A DNA stretch of 64,000 nt from assembly GCF_900100795.1 (NCBI RefSeq), contig NZ_FNCO01000004.1:1-64000 (forward strand), given 5' to 3'. Made by a program: the position numbers and the translations under genes. How positions within the stretch are numbered: the stretch's first letter is position 1; every line of letters begins with the position of its first letter. This stretch comes from Pseudomonas abietaniphila (GTDB taxonomy: Bacteria > Pseudomonadota > Gammaproteobacteria > Pseudomonadales > Pseudomonadaceae). Positions 49,100-60,637 of this stretch are shown one piece after another. The notes below the pieces were generated by a model. It searched no databases and had not been told where the DNA came from. It saw only the letters and a program-made list of their open reading frames with translations.

Positions 49100-50371
49100 A
49101 TGAGCTATGTGATCGACCGACGTCTCAACGGCAAGAACAAGAGCACGGTAAATCGGCAGCGCTTTTTGCGCCGCTACCGTGACCACATCAAGAAAGCAGT
49201 CGAAGAAGCAGTCAGCCGCCGCTCCATCACCGACATGGAGCATGGCGAACAGATCAGCATTCCCGGACGCGACATCGACGAACCGGTGCTGCACCATGGG
49301 CGGGGCGGCAAACAGACCGTCGTTCACCCGGGCAACAAAGAATTCACCTCGGGCGAACACATCGCCCGCCCACAGGGGGGCAGCGGAGGAAAAGGCCCCG
49401 GCAAAGCGAGTAATTCCGGCGAAGGCATGGACGAGTTCGTCTTCCAGATCACTCAGGAGGAATTCCTTGAATTCATGTTCGAGGACCTGGAACTCCCCAA
49501 CCTGGTCAAACGCAACCTGAGCGGCACCGACACCTTCAAGACCGTGCGCGCGGGCATCAGCAACGAAGGCAACCCGTCGCGCATCAACATCATCCGTACC
49601 CTGCGTTCGGCACACGCGCGCCGCATTGCCTTGTCCGGCAGCAGCCGCGCCAAGCTACGGGAGGTGCTCGCGGAACTTGAGCGCCTTAAACGCGAAGAAC
49701 CCGACAATTTCGGCGATATTCAAGAGTTGGAAGTGGAAGCGCAGCGCCTGCAGGCGCGCATCAAACGCGTGCCTTATCTGGACACCTTCGACCTCAAATA
49801 CAACCTGCTGGTCAAGCAACCCAATCCCAGTTCAAAAGCGGTCATGTTCTGCCTGATGGACGTCTCTGGCTCGATGACGCAAGCCACCAAGGACATCGCC
49901 AAACGCTTCTTCATCCTGTTGTATCTGTTCCTGAAGCGGAACTACGACAAGATCGAAGTCGTGTTCATCCGTCACCACACCAGCGCCAGGGAAGTCGACG
50001 AGGAGGAGTTTTTCTATTCCCGCGAAACCGGCGGCACCATCGTCTCCAGCGCATTGAAACTGATGCAGGAAATCATGGCCGAGCGTTACCCCACCAACGA
50101 GTGGAATATCTATGCGGCCCAAGCATCGGATGGCGACAACTGGAACGACGACTCCCCCATCTGCCGGGACATTCTGATCAAACAGATCATGCCGTTCGTG
50201 CAGTACTACACTTACGTCGAGATCACCCCGCGCGAACATCAGGCGCTGTGGTTCGAATACGAGCGCATCGGTGAAGCCTTCGCCGACACGTTCGCCCAGC
50301 AACAGCTGGTCTCTGCCGGTGATATTTATCCGGTATTCCGTGAACTCTTCCAGCGCAGGTTAGTGACATGA
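49100..50371 (+). CDS. yeaH: YeaH/YhbH family protein (UPF0229)
   Basis: A 423-residue protein with a basic N-terminal part, a Gly-rich linker (about residues 85-112) and a C-terminal von Willebrand A-type domain with the MIDAS-like DVSGSM. It is the constant partner of PrkA; biochemical function is unknown. Its stop overlaps the spoVR ATG by 4 nt. CGGAGGG lies 6 nt before the ATG. Confidence 0.92.
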   Translation: MSYVIDRRLNGKNKSTVNRQRFLRRYRDHIKKAVEEAVSRRSITDMEHGEQISIPGRDIDEPVLHHGRGGKQTVVHPGNKEFTSGEHIARPQGGSGGKGPGKASNSGEGMDEFVFQITQEEFLEFMFEDLELPNLVKRNLSGTDTFKTVRAGISNEGNPSRINIIRTLRSAHARRIALSGSSRAKLREVLAELERLKREEPDNFGDIQELEVEAQRLQARIKRVPYLDTFDLKYNLLVKQPNPSSKAVMFCLMDVSGSMTQATKDIAKRFFILLYLFLKRNYDKIEVVFIRHHTSAREVDEEEFFYSRETGGTIVSSALKLMQEIMAERYPTNEWNIYAAQASDGDNWNDDSPICRDILIKQIMPFVQYYTYVEITPREHQALWFEYERIGEAFADTFAQQQLVSAGDIYPVFRELFQRRLVT

Positions 50372-51930
50372 CCGCTAGAGAGCAGAAGCGCCAACCTCTA
50401 TCCACGGGTTCAGAGTGGACGTTCGAGCTGATCCAGGCCTATGACCGGGAGATCAGCCGTATTGCCGAACGTTACGCGCTGGACACCTACCCTAATCAGA
50501 TCGAGGTGATCACCGCCGAGCAGATGATGGACGCGTATGCGTCGGTGGGCATGCCGCTGGGGTATCACCATTGGTCCTACGGCAAGCACTTCCTGAGCAC
50601 GGAAAAATCCTACTCTCGCGGTCAGATGGGCCTGGCCTACGAAATCGTCATCAACTCCGACCCGTGCATCGCCTACCTGATGGAAGAAAACACCATCTGC
50701 ATGCAGGCACTGGTGGTGGCGCATGCTTGCTATGGCCACAACAGCTTCTTCAAAGGCAATTACCTGTTTCGCACCTGGACTGACGCCAGCTCGATCATCG
50801 ATTACCTGGTGTTCGCCAAGCAGTACATCATGCAGTGCGAAGAGCGCCATGGCATCGACGCCGTCGAGGATTTGCTCGACTCCTGCCACGCGCTGATGAA
50901 CTACGGCGTTGACCGCTACAAACGCCCTTATCCCATTTCGGCCGAAGAGGAACGCCGTCGCCAGAAGGACCGGGAAGAACACCTGCAAAAGCAGATCAAT
51001 GACCTGTGGCGCACCATTCCGAAGAACGCCAGCAAGAACGACAAGGAGGACTACGCCCGTTTCCCTGCCGAACCTCAGGAAAACATCCTTTACTTCATCG
51101 AGAAACACGCCCCGTTACTGGAGCCTTGGCAGCGCGAAGTCGTGCGGATCGTGCGCAAGATCGCCCAGTATTTTTATCCCCAGCGTCAGACGCAGGTCAT
51201 GAACGAGGGTTGGGCAACCTTCTGGCACTACACACTGATGAACGACCTGTACGACGAAGGCCTGGTCACTGACGGATTCATGCTTGAGTTCCTGCAGTCC
51301 CATACCAGCGTAGTGTTCCAGCCCGGATTCGACAGCCCGTACTACAGCGGCATCAACCCCTACACACTGGGTTTTGCCATGTATCAGGACATTCGGCGGA
51401 TGTGCGAACACCCGACCGAAGAAGATCATCGCTGGTTCCCGGACTTGGCGGGCACCGATTGGCTCACGGCGGTAAAGTTTGCGATGAGCAGCTTCAAGGA
51501 CGAGAGTTTTATCCTGCAATACTTGTCGCCGAAGGTCATCCGCGACCTGAAATTGTTCAGCATTCTGGACGATGACCAGAAAGACGATTTGCTGGTCCCG
51601 GCGATCCATGACGAAACGGGCTACCGAATCATTCGTGAAACGCTGGCCGCGCAGTACAACCTGGGCAACCGTGAACCGAACGTGCAGATCTACAGCATCG
51701 ACCGCCGTGGCGATCGCTCGCTGACCCTGCGCCATCAACAACACGACCGCAAACCCTTGGGCGACTCCACTGACGAGGTCCTCAAACACCTGCACCGCTT
51801 GTGGGGTTTTGACATTCATCTTGAAACGCTGCAAGGCGATCAGATCATGAAGACCCACCACGTGCCACCGAGAAGCGAACACGCTGACAGTGAATATCCC
51901 CGCCTCGATCTGGCCGTCGTTCACCTCTGA
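50368..51930 (+). CDS. spoVR: SpoVR family protein
   Basis: A 520-residue protein of the SpoVR family (YcgB in E. coli), named for a Bacillus spore cortex gene though the organism here does not sporulate. Conserved His-rich segments include [14 protein letters not shown] and [14 protein letters not shown], which look like metal-binding sites. It is coupled to yeaH by a 4-nt overlap. The long hairpin at 51949-51994 ends the unit. Confidence 0.92.
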   Translation: MTAREQKRQPLSTGSEWTFELIQAYDREISRIAERYALDTYPNQIEVITAEQMMDAYASVGMPLGYHHWSYGKHFLSTEKSYSRGQMGLAYEIVINSDPCIAYLMEENTICMQALVVAHACYGHNSFFKGNYLFRTWTDASSIIDYLVFAKQYIMQCEERHGIDAVEDLLDSCHALMNYGVDRYKRPYPISAEEERRRQKDREEHLQKQINDLWRTIPKNASKNDKEDYARFPAEPQENILYFIEKHAPLLEPWQREVVRIVRKIAQYFYPQRQTQVMNEGWATFWHYTLMNDLYDEGLVTDGFMLEFLQSHTSVVFQPGFDSPYYSGINPYTLGFAMYQDIRRMCEHPTEEDHRWFPDLAGTDWLTAVKFAMSSFKDESFILQYLSPKVIRDLKLFSILDDDQKDDLLVPAIHDETGYRIIRETLAAQYNLGNREPNVQIYSIDRRGDRSLTLRHQQHDRKPLGDSTDEVLKHLHRLWGFDIHLETLQGDQIMKTHHVPPRSEHADSEYPRLDLAVVHL

Positions 51931-51948
51931 CCGATAAAGCGATTACCA

Positions 51949-51994
51949 CCTCCGCAAGCGCGACTTAAGGTTTATCCTGTCGCGCTTACGGAGG
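51949..51994 (+). terminator. Long hairpin ending spoVR and covering the cca ribosome-binding site
   Basis: CCTCCGCAAGCGCGAC (51949-51964) pairs with GTCGCGCTTACGGAGG (51979-51994), 15 of 16 positions, over a 14-nt loop, and seven T residues follow. The GGAGG at 51990-51994 is also the ribosome-binding site of cca, whose ATG begins at 52002. In a read-through transcript the site would be buried in the stem. Confidence 0.85.
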
Positions 51995-52001
51995 TTTTTT
52001 T

Positions 52002-53231
52002 ATGCAGATCTATAAAGTTGGCGGGGCCGTTCGTGATCGCCTGCTTGGCAAACCTGTCGCGGATACCGACTGGGTGGTGGTGGGCGCGACGACCGACGAA
52101 ATGATGATCAAGGGCTATCGCCCGGTCGGGACGGATTTTCCGGTGTTTCTGCATCCCCTCACCGGCGAGGAATACGCGCTGGCCCGCACGGAGCGCAAGA
52201 CAGGACGAGGCTACGGCGGCTTTGTGTTTCACACCGACCCGGACGTCACCCTCGAAGAGGACCTGATCCGGCGTGACCTGACGATCAATGCGATTGCGGA
52301 AGACAAACAAGGTCATCTGACCGATCCTTATCATGGTCAACGGGACCTCGAAGCACGCATTTTGCGCCATGTTTCTCCGGCGTTTGCCGAAGATCCCCTG
52401 CGTGTGCTGCGCGTTGCCCGCTTCGCTGCCCGCTACGCGCCTGACGGCTTCACCATTGCGCCTGAAACCATGGCACTGATGCGCCAACTCAGCGCATCCG
52501 GCGAACTTGAGGCCCTGACGCCCGAGCGCAGCTGGAAGGAAATTTCCCGCGCACTGATGGAGCGCGAACCTCAGGTGTTCATCGAGGTGCTGCGCGAATG
52601 CGGCGCGCTAAATGTCCTGATGCCGGAGGTCGATGCGCTGTTTGGGGTACCTCAACCGCAAGCGCACCACCCGGAGATCGATACGGGCCTGCACGTTCTG
52701 AGCGTCCTGCATCAAGCCGCTCTTCATCACCAGCCATTAAGCGTGCGCTGGGCGTGCCTGCTGCACGATCTGGGCAAAGGCCTGACGCCGGAAGAAGAAT
52801 GGCCTCGTCATATCGCCCATGAACACAAAGGGCTGAAGGCCATCAAGGCCGTGAACCTGCGGTTCAAAGTGCCAAGGGATTGCCAGGAACTGGCGCTGTT
52901 GGTCGGCCAGTACCACACGCACGGGCATCGCGCTCTAGAGCTAAAGCCCTCAACGTTGCTCGATTTGCTGCAGACGTTTGACGTTTACCGCCGCCCGCAA
53001 CGGTTCGAAGAGTTTATCGTCGCCTGCGAAATGGACGCCCGAGGCCGCAAAGGCTTTGAAAACCGGAGTTACCCACAGGCCGAATATTTGCGCGGCGCAG
53101 CCGAAGCGGCGCGAAAAGTCGCGGTGCAGCCGTTGCTGGATCAGGGCTATCAGGGACAGGAACTGGGCGAGGCACTAAAGCGTGAGCGGCTCGACACGTT
53201 GATGGTTTATAAGGCGTCGTATCAGGGTTAA
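52002..53231 (+). CDS. cca: Multifunctional CCA tRNA nucleotidyltransferase with HD domain
   Basis: A 409-residue class II nucleotidyltransferase that adds or repairs the CCA end of tRNAs. The N-terminal catalytic motif is [20 protein letters not shown], followed by the [10 protein letters not shown] motif; the C-terminal HD domain (LLHDLGKG...HEHKG) gives phosphatase/phosphodiesterase activity in the E. coli-type enzyme. The GGAGG site 7 nt ahead of the ATG lies inside a hairpin (51949-51994). Confidence 0.96.
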   Translation: MQIYKVGGAVRDRLLGKPVADTDWVVVGATTDEMMIKGYRPVGTDFPVFLHPLTGEEYALARTERKTGRGYGGFVFHTDPDVTLEEDLIRRDLTINAIAEDKQGHLTDPYHGQRDLEARILRHVSPAFAEDPLRVLRVARFAARYAPDGFTIAPETMALMRQLSASGELEALTPERSWKEISRALMEREPQVFIEVLRECGALNVLMPEVDALFGVPQPQAHHPEIDTGLHVLSVLHQAALHHQPLSVRWACLLHDLGKGLTPEEEWPRHIAHEHKGLKAIKAVNLRFKVPRDCQELALLVGQYHTHGHRALELKPSTLLDLLQTFDVYRRPQRFEEFIVACEMDARGRKGFENRSYPQAEYLRGAAEAARKVAVQPLLDQGYQGQELGEALKRERLDTLMVYKASYQG

Positions 53232-53260
53232 ACGCATCAATCACGCCGGACGTTCTTTCC

Positions 53261-53348
53261 TGTGGGAGCGAATTTATACGCGAAGGTTTATCAGGCGACA
53301 CACACGTGTCGGATGCACCGGCCTCTCGCGAATAAATTCGCTCCCACA
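53261..53348. repeat. Inverted repeat, TGTGGGAGCGAATTTAT type
   Basis: Arms of 23 nt (53261-53283 and 53326-53348) are complementary with one mismatch. The TGTGGGAGCGAA wording is a second version of the intergenic palindrome family. It lies in the convergent gap between cca and folK and may end both transcripts. Confidence 0.8.
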
Positions 53349-53362
53349 AACGCTCCGTGCTC

Positions 53363-53890
53363 TCAAATCGGCGCCAGCAGCGAATCGGGCGTCAATTGCG
53401 CTCCGCGCCATTCAAAAGCAACCGGCCAGAGCTTCTGATCAATCTGCGCCTCGGCCCACAGCTGCTGAAAGGGCACACCGACCGCAGGATGCAGACGCTC
53501 GGGCGCAATCAACGACAGCGGCCAGAGCACAAAGGCGTTTTTCAGGATTTCGGCGCGCGGCAATACCAGACCATCGAAATTGCCCACCTGTTCGTCGTAC
53601 AGCAGCACGTCGATGTCCAGCGGCAAGCCCTTACGATCCGGCGCATAGCGACCGTTGTCAGCCTCAATGAATTTCAGTCGACGGTCCAGTTCGATCAATG
53701 GCAGGTCGGTCAGGGCAGACACCGCCAGATTGAAAAACGGCCCGCTCTTGATGCCCACCGGGTGACTTTCGAACACCGGCGAACAGGTCATGTCGGTCAG
53801 GAAACCGGCCAACGCCTCCAGCCCGGCGCACAAGTGCCGCTCCCGGTCGATATTGCTGCCCAGACCCAGGAAAATTCGTGTCAGCGGCAT
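53363..53890 (-). CDS. folK: 6-hydroxymethyl-7,8-dihydropterin pyrophosphokinase
   Basis: A 175-residue enzyme of folate synthesis. LGLGSNIDRERHL at the N terminus and the RYAPDRKGLPLDIDVLLY block hold the ATP- and pterin-binding residues. Its ATG overlaps the folB end by 10 nt, so folB-folK is one unit. Many Pseudomonas carry a second folK elsewhere (with panB). Confidence 0.94.
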   Translation of the reverse strand: MPLTRIFLGLGSNIDRERHLCAGLEALAGFLTDMTCSPVFESHPVGIKSGPFFNLAVSALTDLPLIELDRRLKFIEADNGRYAPDRKGLPLDIDVLLYDEQVGNFDGLVLPRAEILKNAFVLWPLSLIAPERLHPAVGVPFQQLWAEAQIDQKLWPVAFEWRGAQLTPDSLLAPI

Positions 53891-54234
53891 CCGCGCTCGA
53901 TCTCCACACCCACGCCCTTGGCCGCTGGCACGGCTCCCGGTTTGGTCAGTTTGAGGTGCAGCCAGGGAATGTTGAACTCGCTCATCAGCACTTCGGCCAG
54001 ACGCTCGGCGAATGTTTCGACCAACTGGTACTGCGCCGCTTCGGCAAAGGCCTGGATGCGAGCGGAAACGCTGGCATAGTCGAGCGCCTTGCTCAGGTCA
54101 TCACCCGCCGCGGCCGGCCGATTGTCCCAGGCAAAACTCAGGTCCAGACGCAAGCACTGGCGAATGCCGCGCTCCCAGTCGTAGGCGCCAATCACCGTAT
54201 CGACTTCCAGACCCTCAATGAAAACTCTGTCCAA
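53881..54234 (-). CDS. folB: Dihydroneopterin aldolase
   Basis: A 117-residue enzyme of folate synthesis making 6-hydroxymethyl-dihydropterin. [21 protein letters not shown] is the family N terminus, and the catalytic Lys lies in [10 protein letters not shown]. The probable start is a TTG at 54234, with GGAGAGAAAGG just ahead; another TTG at 54258 lacks such a site. It is divergent from plsY across 74 nt. Confidence 0.9.
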   Translation of the reverse strand: MDRVFIEGLEVDTVIGAYDWERGIRQCLRLDLSFAWDNRPAAAGDDLSKALDYASVSARIQAFAEAAQYQLVETFAERLAEVLMSEFNIPWLHLKLTKPGAVPAAKGVGVEIERGCR

Positions 54235-54308
54235 GCCTTTCTCTCCGTTACACGACAAGGGCGCGATGCGCCGTTAGAATCAAGGCATCCTCGCCCGGAA
54301 TGGTTAGC

Positions 54309-54878
54309 ATGTTTTGGTTACTGGCGTTCCTCGCCTACCTGCTCGGCTCGCTGTCGTTTGCCATCCTGCTCAGCCGCATCACCGGGAGCCCGGACCCGCG
54401 TGCCAGCGGCTCGGGCAACGCTGGCGCGACGAACATGCTGCGCCTGGCCGGCAAGAAGCTCGCTATCCTGACCCTGATCGGTGACGTCTGCAAAGGCCTG
54501 ATCCCCGTGCTGATCGCCAGCGGGATCGGGCTCGACCCTCGCGAACAAGCCTGGATCGGGCTCTGCGCAGTCCTCGGCCATCTCTTTCCGCTGTACTTCC
54601 GTTTCCGGGGCGGCAAAGGCGTAGCGACCGCGGCCGGCATGCTGCTGGGTTTGTACCCGCCCGCCGCCCTCCTGGCGATTGCTGCATGGCTGCTGACGTT
54701 CTACCTGACCCGCACCAGCTCACTGGCTTCGCTGATCGCCACTCCGCTGACCCTGCCGCTTCTCGCTTGGCAAGAGCCTCACGCGCTGCTGCCCATGACC
54801 CTGCTGACGCTGCTGATTGTCTGGCGTCATCGCGGCAATCTACGCGACCTGTTTGCCGGGCGCGAACGGCATTTCTGA
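54309..54878 (+). CDS. plsY: Acyl-phosphate glycerol-3-phosphate acyltransferase
   Basis: A 189-residue inner-membrane enzyme that transfers an acyl group from acyl-phosphate to glycerol-3-phosphate, the first step of phospholipid synthesis. Motifs [11 protein letters not shown] and [10 protein letters not shown] are diagnostic. ATGs occur at 54300 and 54309; the second gives the usual MxWLLAxLAYLLGS. It ends at a shared terminator with tsaD. Confidence 0.94.
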   Translation: MFWLLAFLAYLLGSLSFAILLSRITGSPDPRASGSGNAGATNMLRLAGKKLAILTLIGDVCKGLIPVLIASGIGLDPREQAWIGLCAVLGHLFPLYFRFRGGKGVATAAGMLLGLYPPAALLAIAAWLLTFYLTRTSSLASLIATPLTLPLLAWQEPHALLPMTLLTLLIVWRHRGNLRDLFAGRERHF

Positions 54879-54886
54879 ATGCAAAA

Positions 54887-54918
54887 GATGAAAAAGGCTC
54901 AACCGAGCCTTTTTCATC
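54887..54918. terminator. Bidirectional terminator between plsY and tsaD
   Basis: A perfect 14-bp stem GATGAAAAAGGCTC / GAGCCTTTTTCATC with loop AACC, with A and T runs inside the stem on either side. It serves plsY (+) and tsaD (-). Confidence 0.88.
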
Positions 54919-54932
54919 ACACGAAACCCACC

Positions 54933-55958
54933 TTACAGACCCGGCAATTGCTCCATCGGCCAGCGAGCCTGCACGCTGATGCTCAGGCCTTCCTTCTGAC
55001 CCGCCTGCAACCGCTGGCAACCGGCAAACGCGATCATCGCGCCGTTATCGGTACAGAACTCCGGACGCGCGTAGTAAACGTTGCCGCCCAGACCGCTCAG
55101 CATCTTCTCCAGCGATTCACGCAATGCCTTGTTTGCACTCACGCCACCGGCGATCACCAGTCGCTTCATGCCAGCTTGCTTCAACGCACGCTTGCACTTG
55201 ATGGTCAGAGTCTCCACCACCGCTTCCTGGAAGGCCAGCGAGATGTCGCAACGGGTTTGCTCACCGTCGTCCCCAGCGCTCTGGCACTGCTGCCAAGTGT
55301 TCAGGGCAAAGGTTTTCAAGCCGCTGAAACTGAAATCCAGCCCAGGACGATCCGTCATCGGGCGCGGGAACGTGAAACGCCCCGGAACGCCTTTAACCGC
55401 CAGACGGGAAATTTCAGGACCTCCAGGATAATTCAGGCCCATCATCTTGGCGGTCTTGTCGAACGCCTCACCAGCCGCATCATCCAGCGTCTCGCCCAAC
55501 AGCTCATAAAGACCGATCCCGTCGACCCGAACCAGCTGGGTGTGACCGCCCGACACCAACAAGGCGACGAACGGAAACTCGGGCGGCTGCTCCTCCAGCA
55601 TCGGGGCCAGAAGATGACCTTCCATGTGGTGAACGCCGAGGGCGGGAATGTCCCAGGCAAATGCCAGCGCCTGGGCGCAGGAAGCGCCTACCAGCAGCGC
55701 GCCGACAAGGCCAGGACCCGCCGTGTACGCGATCGCGTCGATCTCGGTCACGGCACAGTCGGCCTCGGCAAGCACCTGACGAATCAAGGGCAGCATGCGT
55801 TTTACGTGGTCGCGGGACGCAAGTTCAGGCACCACGCCACCATAGACCCGGTGCAGGTCGATCTGGCTGAACAATGCATCGGCAAGCAGGCCGCGTTCGC
55901 TGTCGTACAGCGCAACGCCGGTCTCGTCACAGGAGGTTTCCAATCCCAGTACTAGCAT
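54933..55958 (-). CDS. tsaD: tRNA threonylcarbamoyladenosine synthase subunit TsaD
   Basis: A 341-residue ASKHA-fold protein that completes t6A at position 37 of ANN-decoding tRNAs. The iron-binding motif HHMEGH holds His111 and His115; [10 protein letters not shown] and the AGGVSAN nucleotide site follow. The ATG at 55958 ([14 protein letters not shown]) is standard. It is divergent from rpsU, as in E. coli. Confidence 0.97.
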   Translation of the reverse strand: MLVLGLETSCDETGVALYDSERGLLADALFSQIDLHRVYGGVVPELASRDHVKRMLPLIRQVLAEADCAVTEIDAIAYTAGPGLVGALLVGASCAQALAFAWDIPALGVHHMEGHLLAPMLEEQPPEFPFVALLVSGGHTQLVRVDGIGLYELLGETLDDAAGEAFDKTAKMMGLNYPGGPEISRLAVKGVPGRFTFPRPMTDRPGLDFSFSGLKTFALNTWQQCQSAGDDGEQTRCDISLAFQEAVVETLTIKCKRALKQAGMKRLVIAGGVSANKALRESLEKMLSGLGGNVYYARPEFCTDNGAMIAFAGCQRLQAGQKEGLSISVQARWPMEQLPGL

Positions 55959-56044
55959 GGGGTACGCCTTGTAGAGGCCAAATTCGAAGGCGCGCATAAT
56001 AGTCGCCGCTCATCCCTGCGACCAGCGGTTTTCGATCAGAGGCT

Positions 56045-56072
56045 TTGCATTCCTCGCGGCGAGGGGTTAACA
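56045..56072 (+). promoter_or_regulatory. Candidate promoter of the rpsU-dnaG-rpoD operon
   Basis: TTGCAT (56045-56050), 16-nt spacer, TTAACA (56067-56072), about 80 nt before rpsU. It sits in the 196-nt divergent gap with tsaD. Confidence 0.5.
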
Positions 56073-56101
56073 TCCGCAACCCTTAAAAACCGACGTACTT
56101 A

Positions 56102-56116
56102 GTGCAAGCGTTGCAC
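56102..56116 (+). promoter_or_regulatory. Hairpin in the rpsU leader
   Basis: GTGCAA-GCG-TTGCAC forms a perfect 6-bp stem with a 3-nt loop, about 30 nt downstream of the putative -10 and 39 nt before the rpsU ATG. It could take part in control of S21 translation; no direct evidence. Confidence 0.4.
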
Positions 56117-56154
56117 GAGGCGTTGACCCCGGTAATGAATGAAGGTAGCTCTGG

Positions 56155-56370
56155 ATGCCAGCCGTCAAAGTTAAAGAGAACGAACCCTTCGACGTAGCTC
56201 TGCGTCGTTTCAAGCGCTCCTGCGAAAAAGCCGGTGTTCTGGCTGAAGTTCGTAGCCGCGAATTTTACGAGAAGCCGACTTCTGAGCGTAAGCGTAAAGC
56301 AGCTGCTGCTGTTAAGCGTCACGCCAAGAAAGTTCAGCGCGAACAGCGCCGCGCCGTTCGTCTGTATTAA
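56155..56370 (+). CDS. rpsU: 30S ribosomal protein S21
   Basis: A 71-residue, highly basic ribosomal protein bound near the anti-Shine-Dalgarno region of 16S rRNA. Sequence [21 protein letters not shown] is essentially that of other gammaproteobacteria. AAGGTAG precedes the ATG. It is the first gene of the macromolecular-synthesis operon with dnaG and rpoD. Confidence 0.98.
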
Positions 56371-56419
56371 TACAGACGTCTGTCGCAAGCTTCTGCCTCG
56401 CCCGGCCCCAAAGCCGGGC
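56359..56419 (+). promoter_or_regulatory. Palindrome at the rpsU stop and following hairpin
   Basis: CGTCTGTATT/AATACAGACG (56359-56378) is a perfect 20-nt palindrome containing the rpsU stop codon, immediately followed by a partial third arm (GTCTGT). Then GCCCGGC (56400-56406) pairs with GCCGGGC (56413-56419). Together they may attenuate or process the mRNA between rpsU and dnaG, as the corresponding gap does in E. coli. The rest of the 246-nt gap to dnaG shows no gene. Confidence 0.6.
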
Positions 56420-56616
56420 TGCCGGCAGTTGCAGTTTTAGCCTCAAGCAGCATAGACAGAGGCTGTCGACGCCGCAGATGCGACCGAGACACACCCCGTC
56501 GAACTCTTCCAGCCTGATTCAGGCCGCGTTGACCCGTCTACACTGACCAAGCAACCGTCGTTACGCTTTGGATTCGCCACGATCTTTCTGGCGGGGCGCC
56601 TGATGATGAGAACGCC

Positions 56617-58587
56617 ATGGCCGGACTGATTCCCCAAGGTTTTATTGACGACCTTCTGAACCGCACCGACATCGTCGATGTTGTCAGCTCACGCGTTCAA
56701 TTAAAGAAAACCGGCAAGAACTTCAGTGCGTGCTGTCCTTTCCACAAGGAAAAGACACCGTCGTTCAGCGTCAGCCCGGATAAACAGTTCTACTACTGCT
56801 TCGGTTGCGGCGCAGGCGGAAACGCCCTCGGCTTCATCATGGATCACGACAACCTGGATTTCCCCCAGGCCGTCGAAGACCTTGCGAAAGCCGCTGGCAT
56901 GGAAGTGCCTCGCGAACAGGGCGTCAAAGGCCAAAAGCCAAGACAACCCACGGATTCGCCGCTTTACCCACTGCTCACAGCCGCCGCCGATTTTTACCGC
57001 GCCGCGCTGAAAAGCCACCCGACGCGTAAGTCGGCCGTGGATTACCTGAAGGGCCGCGGCCTTTCCGGCGAAATTGCCCGCGACTTCGGCCTGGGGTTCG
57101 CCCCGCCCGGCTGGGACAATCTCTACAAACACTTGAGCAGCGACACCCTTCAGCAGAAAGCCATGATCGATGCCGGCTTGCTGATCGAAAATGCCGAAAC
57201 CGGCAAACGTTATGACCGCTTCCGCGACCGAGTGATGTTTCCCATCCGCGACAGCCGTGGTCGAGTCATCGCCTTTGGTGGTCGCGTACTGGGTGATGAC
57301 AAACCGAAATACCTGAATTCGCCGGAGACACCGGTCTTTCATAAAGGCCAGGAGCTTTACGGCCTGTTCGAGGCGCGCAAACACAACCGCAACCTTGACG
57401 AGATCATCGTTGTCGAAGGCTACATGGACGTCATCGCTCTCGCGCAGCAAGGCCTGCGCAACGCCGTGGCAACCTTGGGCACCGCGACCAGCGAAGAACA
57501 TTTGAAACGTCTGTTTCGTGTCGTACCGAACGTGCTGTTCTGTTTCGACGGTGATCAGGCGGGCCGCAACGCTGCCTGGCGTGCGCTGGAAGCAACGCTT
57601 TCCAGCCTGCAGGATGGCCGACGTGCCCGGTTTCTGTTTCTGCCGGAAGGCGAAGACCCGGACACACTGGTTCGCGCCGAAGGCACGGATGCCTTCAAGG
57701 CGAGGATCAACCAGCATGCACAACCGCTGGCTGATTATTTCTTTGAGCAACTGACCAAAGAAGCCGATCCGCGCTCGCTGGAAGGCAAGGCGCACATGGT
57801 GACGCTGGCAGCGCCGCTGATCGAAAAAGTGCCAGGGGCCAACCTGCGTGAACTGATGCGCCGCCGTCTGAAGGAGATTACCGGCCTGGACACGGCAGCC
57901 GTGAACCAGTTGGTGCAGAGCGCACCAGCCGAGGCGCCGCCCGCCTACGATCCAGGTTTCGACTACGATTCAGTGCCGGACTACAGCGACTACCAACCGC
58001 ATGACGCGTACGAAGCCCAGCAAGAGTGGACGCCAAAAGCGCCCGGCGGTCAGCAGAAAAAATGGGAAAACAAGCCTTGGGAGAAAGGCAAGAAATGGGA
58101 CAGGAACGGCAAGCGGCCCGACTTTGAACCCCGGGCACCCCGCACACCGGCAACGGTTGAGCCACCGACACTGACCGCACTCAGGACCTTACTGCATCAC
58201 CCTGAGCTGTCGCAGAAGGTGGAAGATGCCAGCCATTTTGCAGCCGAAGACAACGTTTACTCGCAACTGCTTGTCGCATTGCTCGAAGCGCTGCAAAAAA
58301 ATCCCAAGCTGCGATCGCTGCAATTGATCGCTCGCTGGCACGGGACCGATCAAGGACGATTATTAAGACAACTGGCGGAAAAGGAATGGCTGATCTCGGC
58401 CGATAACCTTGAACAACAGTTTTTCGACACTATAACTAGCTTGTCCGCCCGCCAACGCGAGCGAAGCCTGGATCAATTGATCAGGAAGGAACGGCAGACA
58501 GGGTTGAGCGCAGATGAAAAAGTTCAGCTTCTCAACCTGTTAAATCGCAAAGTTCCTGCACAAACCCCGACCTCAACTGGCGCGTGA
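56617..58587 (+). CDS. dnaG: DNA primase
   Basis: A 656-residue primase. The CHC2 zinc ribbon has Cys40, His43, Cys61 and Cys64; the TOPRIM core includes IIVVEGYMDVIALAQ; a Pro/Lys/Trp-rich linker (about residues 430-510) leads to the C-terminal helicase-binding domain (about 520-650). The linker is longer than in E. coli. The gene lies between rpsU and rpoD; the ATG at 56617 gives MAGLIPQGFIDDLL. Confidence 0.97.
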   Translation: MAGLIPQGFIDDLLNRTDIVDVVSSRVQLKKTGKNFSACCPFHKEKTPSFSVSPDKQFYYCFGCGAGGNALGFIMDHDNLDFPQAVEDLAKAAGMEVPREQGVKGQKPRQPTDSPLYPLLTAAADFYRAALKSHPTRKSAVDYLKGRGLSGEIARDFGLGFAPPGWDNLYKHLSSDTLQQKAMIDAGLLIENAETGKRYDRFRDRVMFPIRDSRGRVIAFGGRVLGDDKPKYLNSPETPVFHKGQELYGLFEARKHNRNLDEIIVVEGYMDVIALAQQGLRNAVATLGTATSEEHLKRLFRVVPNVLFCFDGDQAGRNAAWRALEATLSSLQDGRRARFLFLPEGEDPDTLVRAEGTDAFKARINQHAQPLADYFFEQLTKEADPRSLEGKAHMVTLAAPLIEKVPGANLRELMRRRLKEITGLDTAAVNQLVQSAPAEAPPAYDPGFDYDSVPDYSDYQPHDAYEAQQEWTPKAPGGQQKKWENKPWEKGKKWDRNGKRPDFEPRAPRTPATVEPPTLTALRTLLHHPELSQKVEDASHFAAEDNVYSQLLVALLEALQKNPKLRSLQLIARWHGTDQGRLLRQLAEKEWLISADNLEQQFFDTITSLSARQRERSLDQLIRKERQTGLSADEKVQLLNLLNRKVPAQTPTSTGA

Positions 58588-58601
58588 GGTCCTAGCTCGG
58601 G

Positions 58602-58607
58602 TATAAT
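58602..58607 (+). promoter_or_regulatory. Candidate internal rpoD promoter (-10)
   Basis: A perfect TATAAT lies 47 nt ahead of the rpoD ATG, just after the dnaG stop. The -35 side is GC-rich and weak (GGCGCG at 17-nt spacing). It may allow rpoD expression independent of rpsU-dnaG. Confidence 0.45.
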
Positions 58608-58654
58608 CCTCGGCTTGTTTTTTGCCCGCCAAGACCTTCAGTGGATAGGGTGTT

Positions 58655-60499
<1,845 letters not shown>

Positions 60500-60521
60500 G
60501 CGAAAAACGCGTCAACCAAAA

Positions 60522-60544
60522 CCCCCGGCCCTGCCGGGGGTTTT
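60522..60544 (+). terminator. Rho-independent terminator after rpoD
   Basis: CCCCCGGC (60522-60529) pairs with GCCGGGGG (60533-60540), loop CCT, followed by TTTTGCGTTTT. Confidence 0.9.
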
Positions 60545-60637
60545 GCGTTTTAAAGAATAAGATTTCGGCAGTGTGCCACCTTCCTCCAGCCCGACTACAC
60601 TCGACTCATTCTCACCATTGAAACTATTGAGGCTGCC

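Noticed and set aside
56359..56378. Possible LexA box at the rpsU stop codon
   Set aside because: CTGTATTAATACAG has 8 nt between CTG and CAG; the gammaproteobacterial LexA site needs 10. It is reported only as a palindrome.
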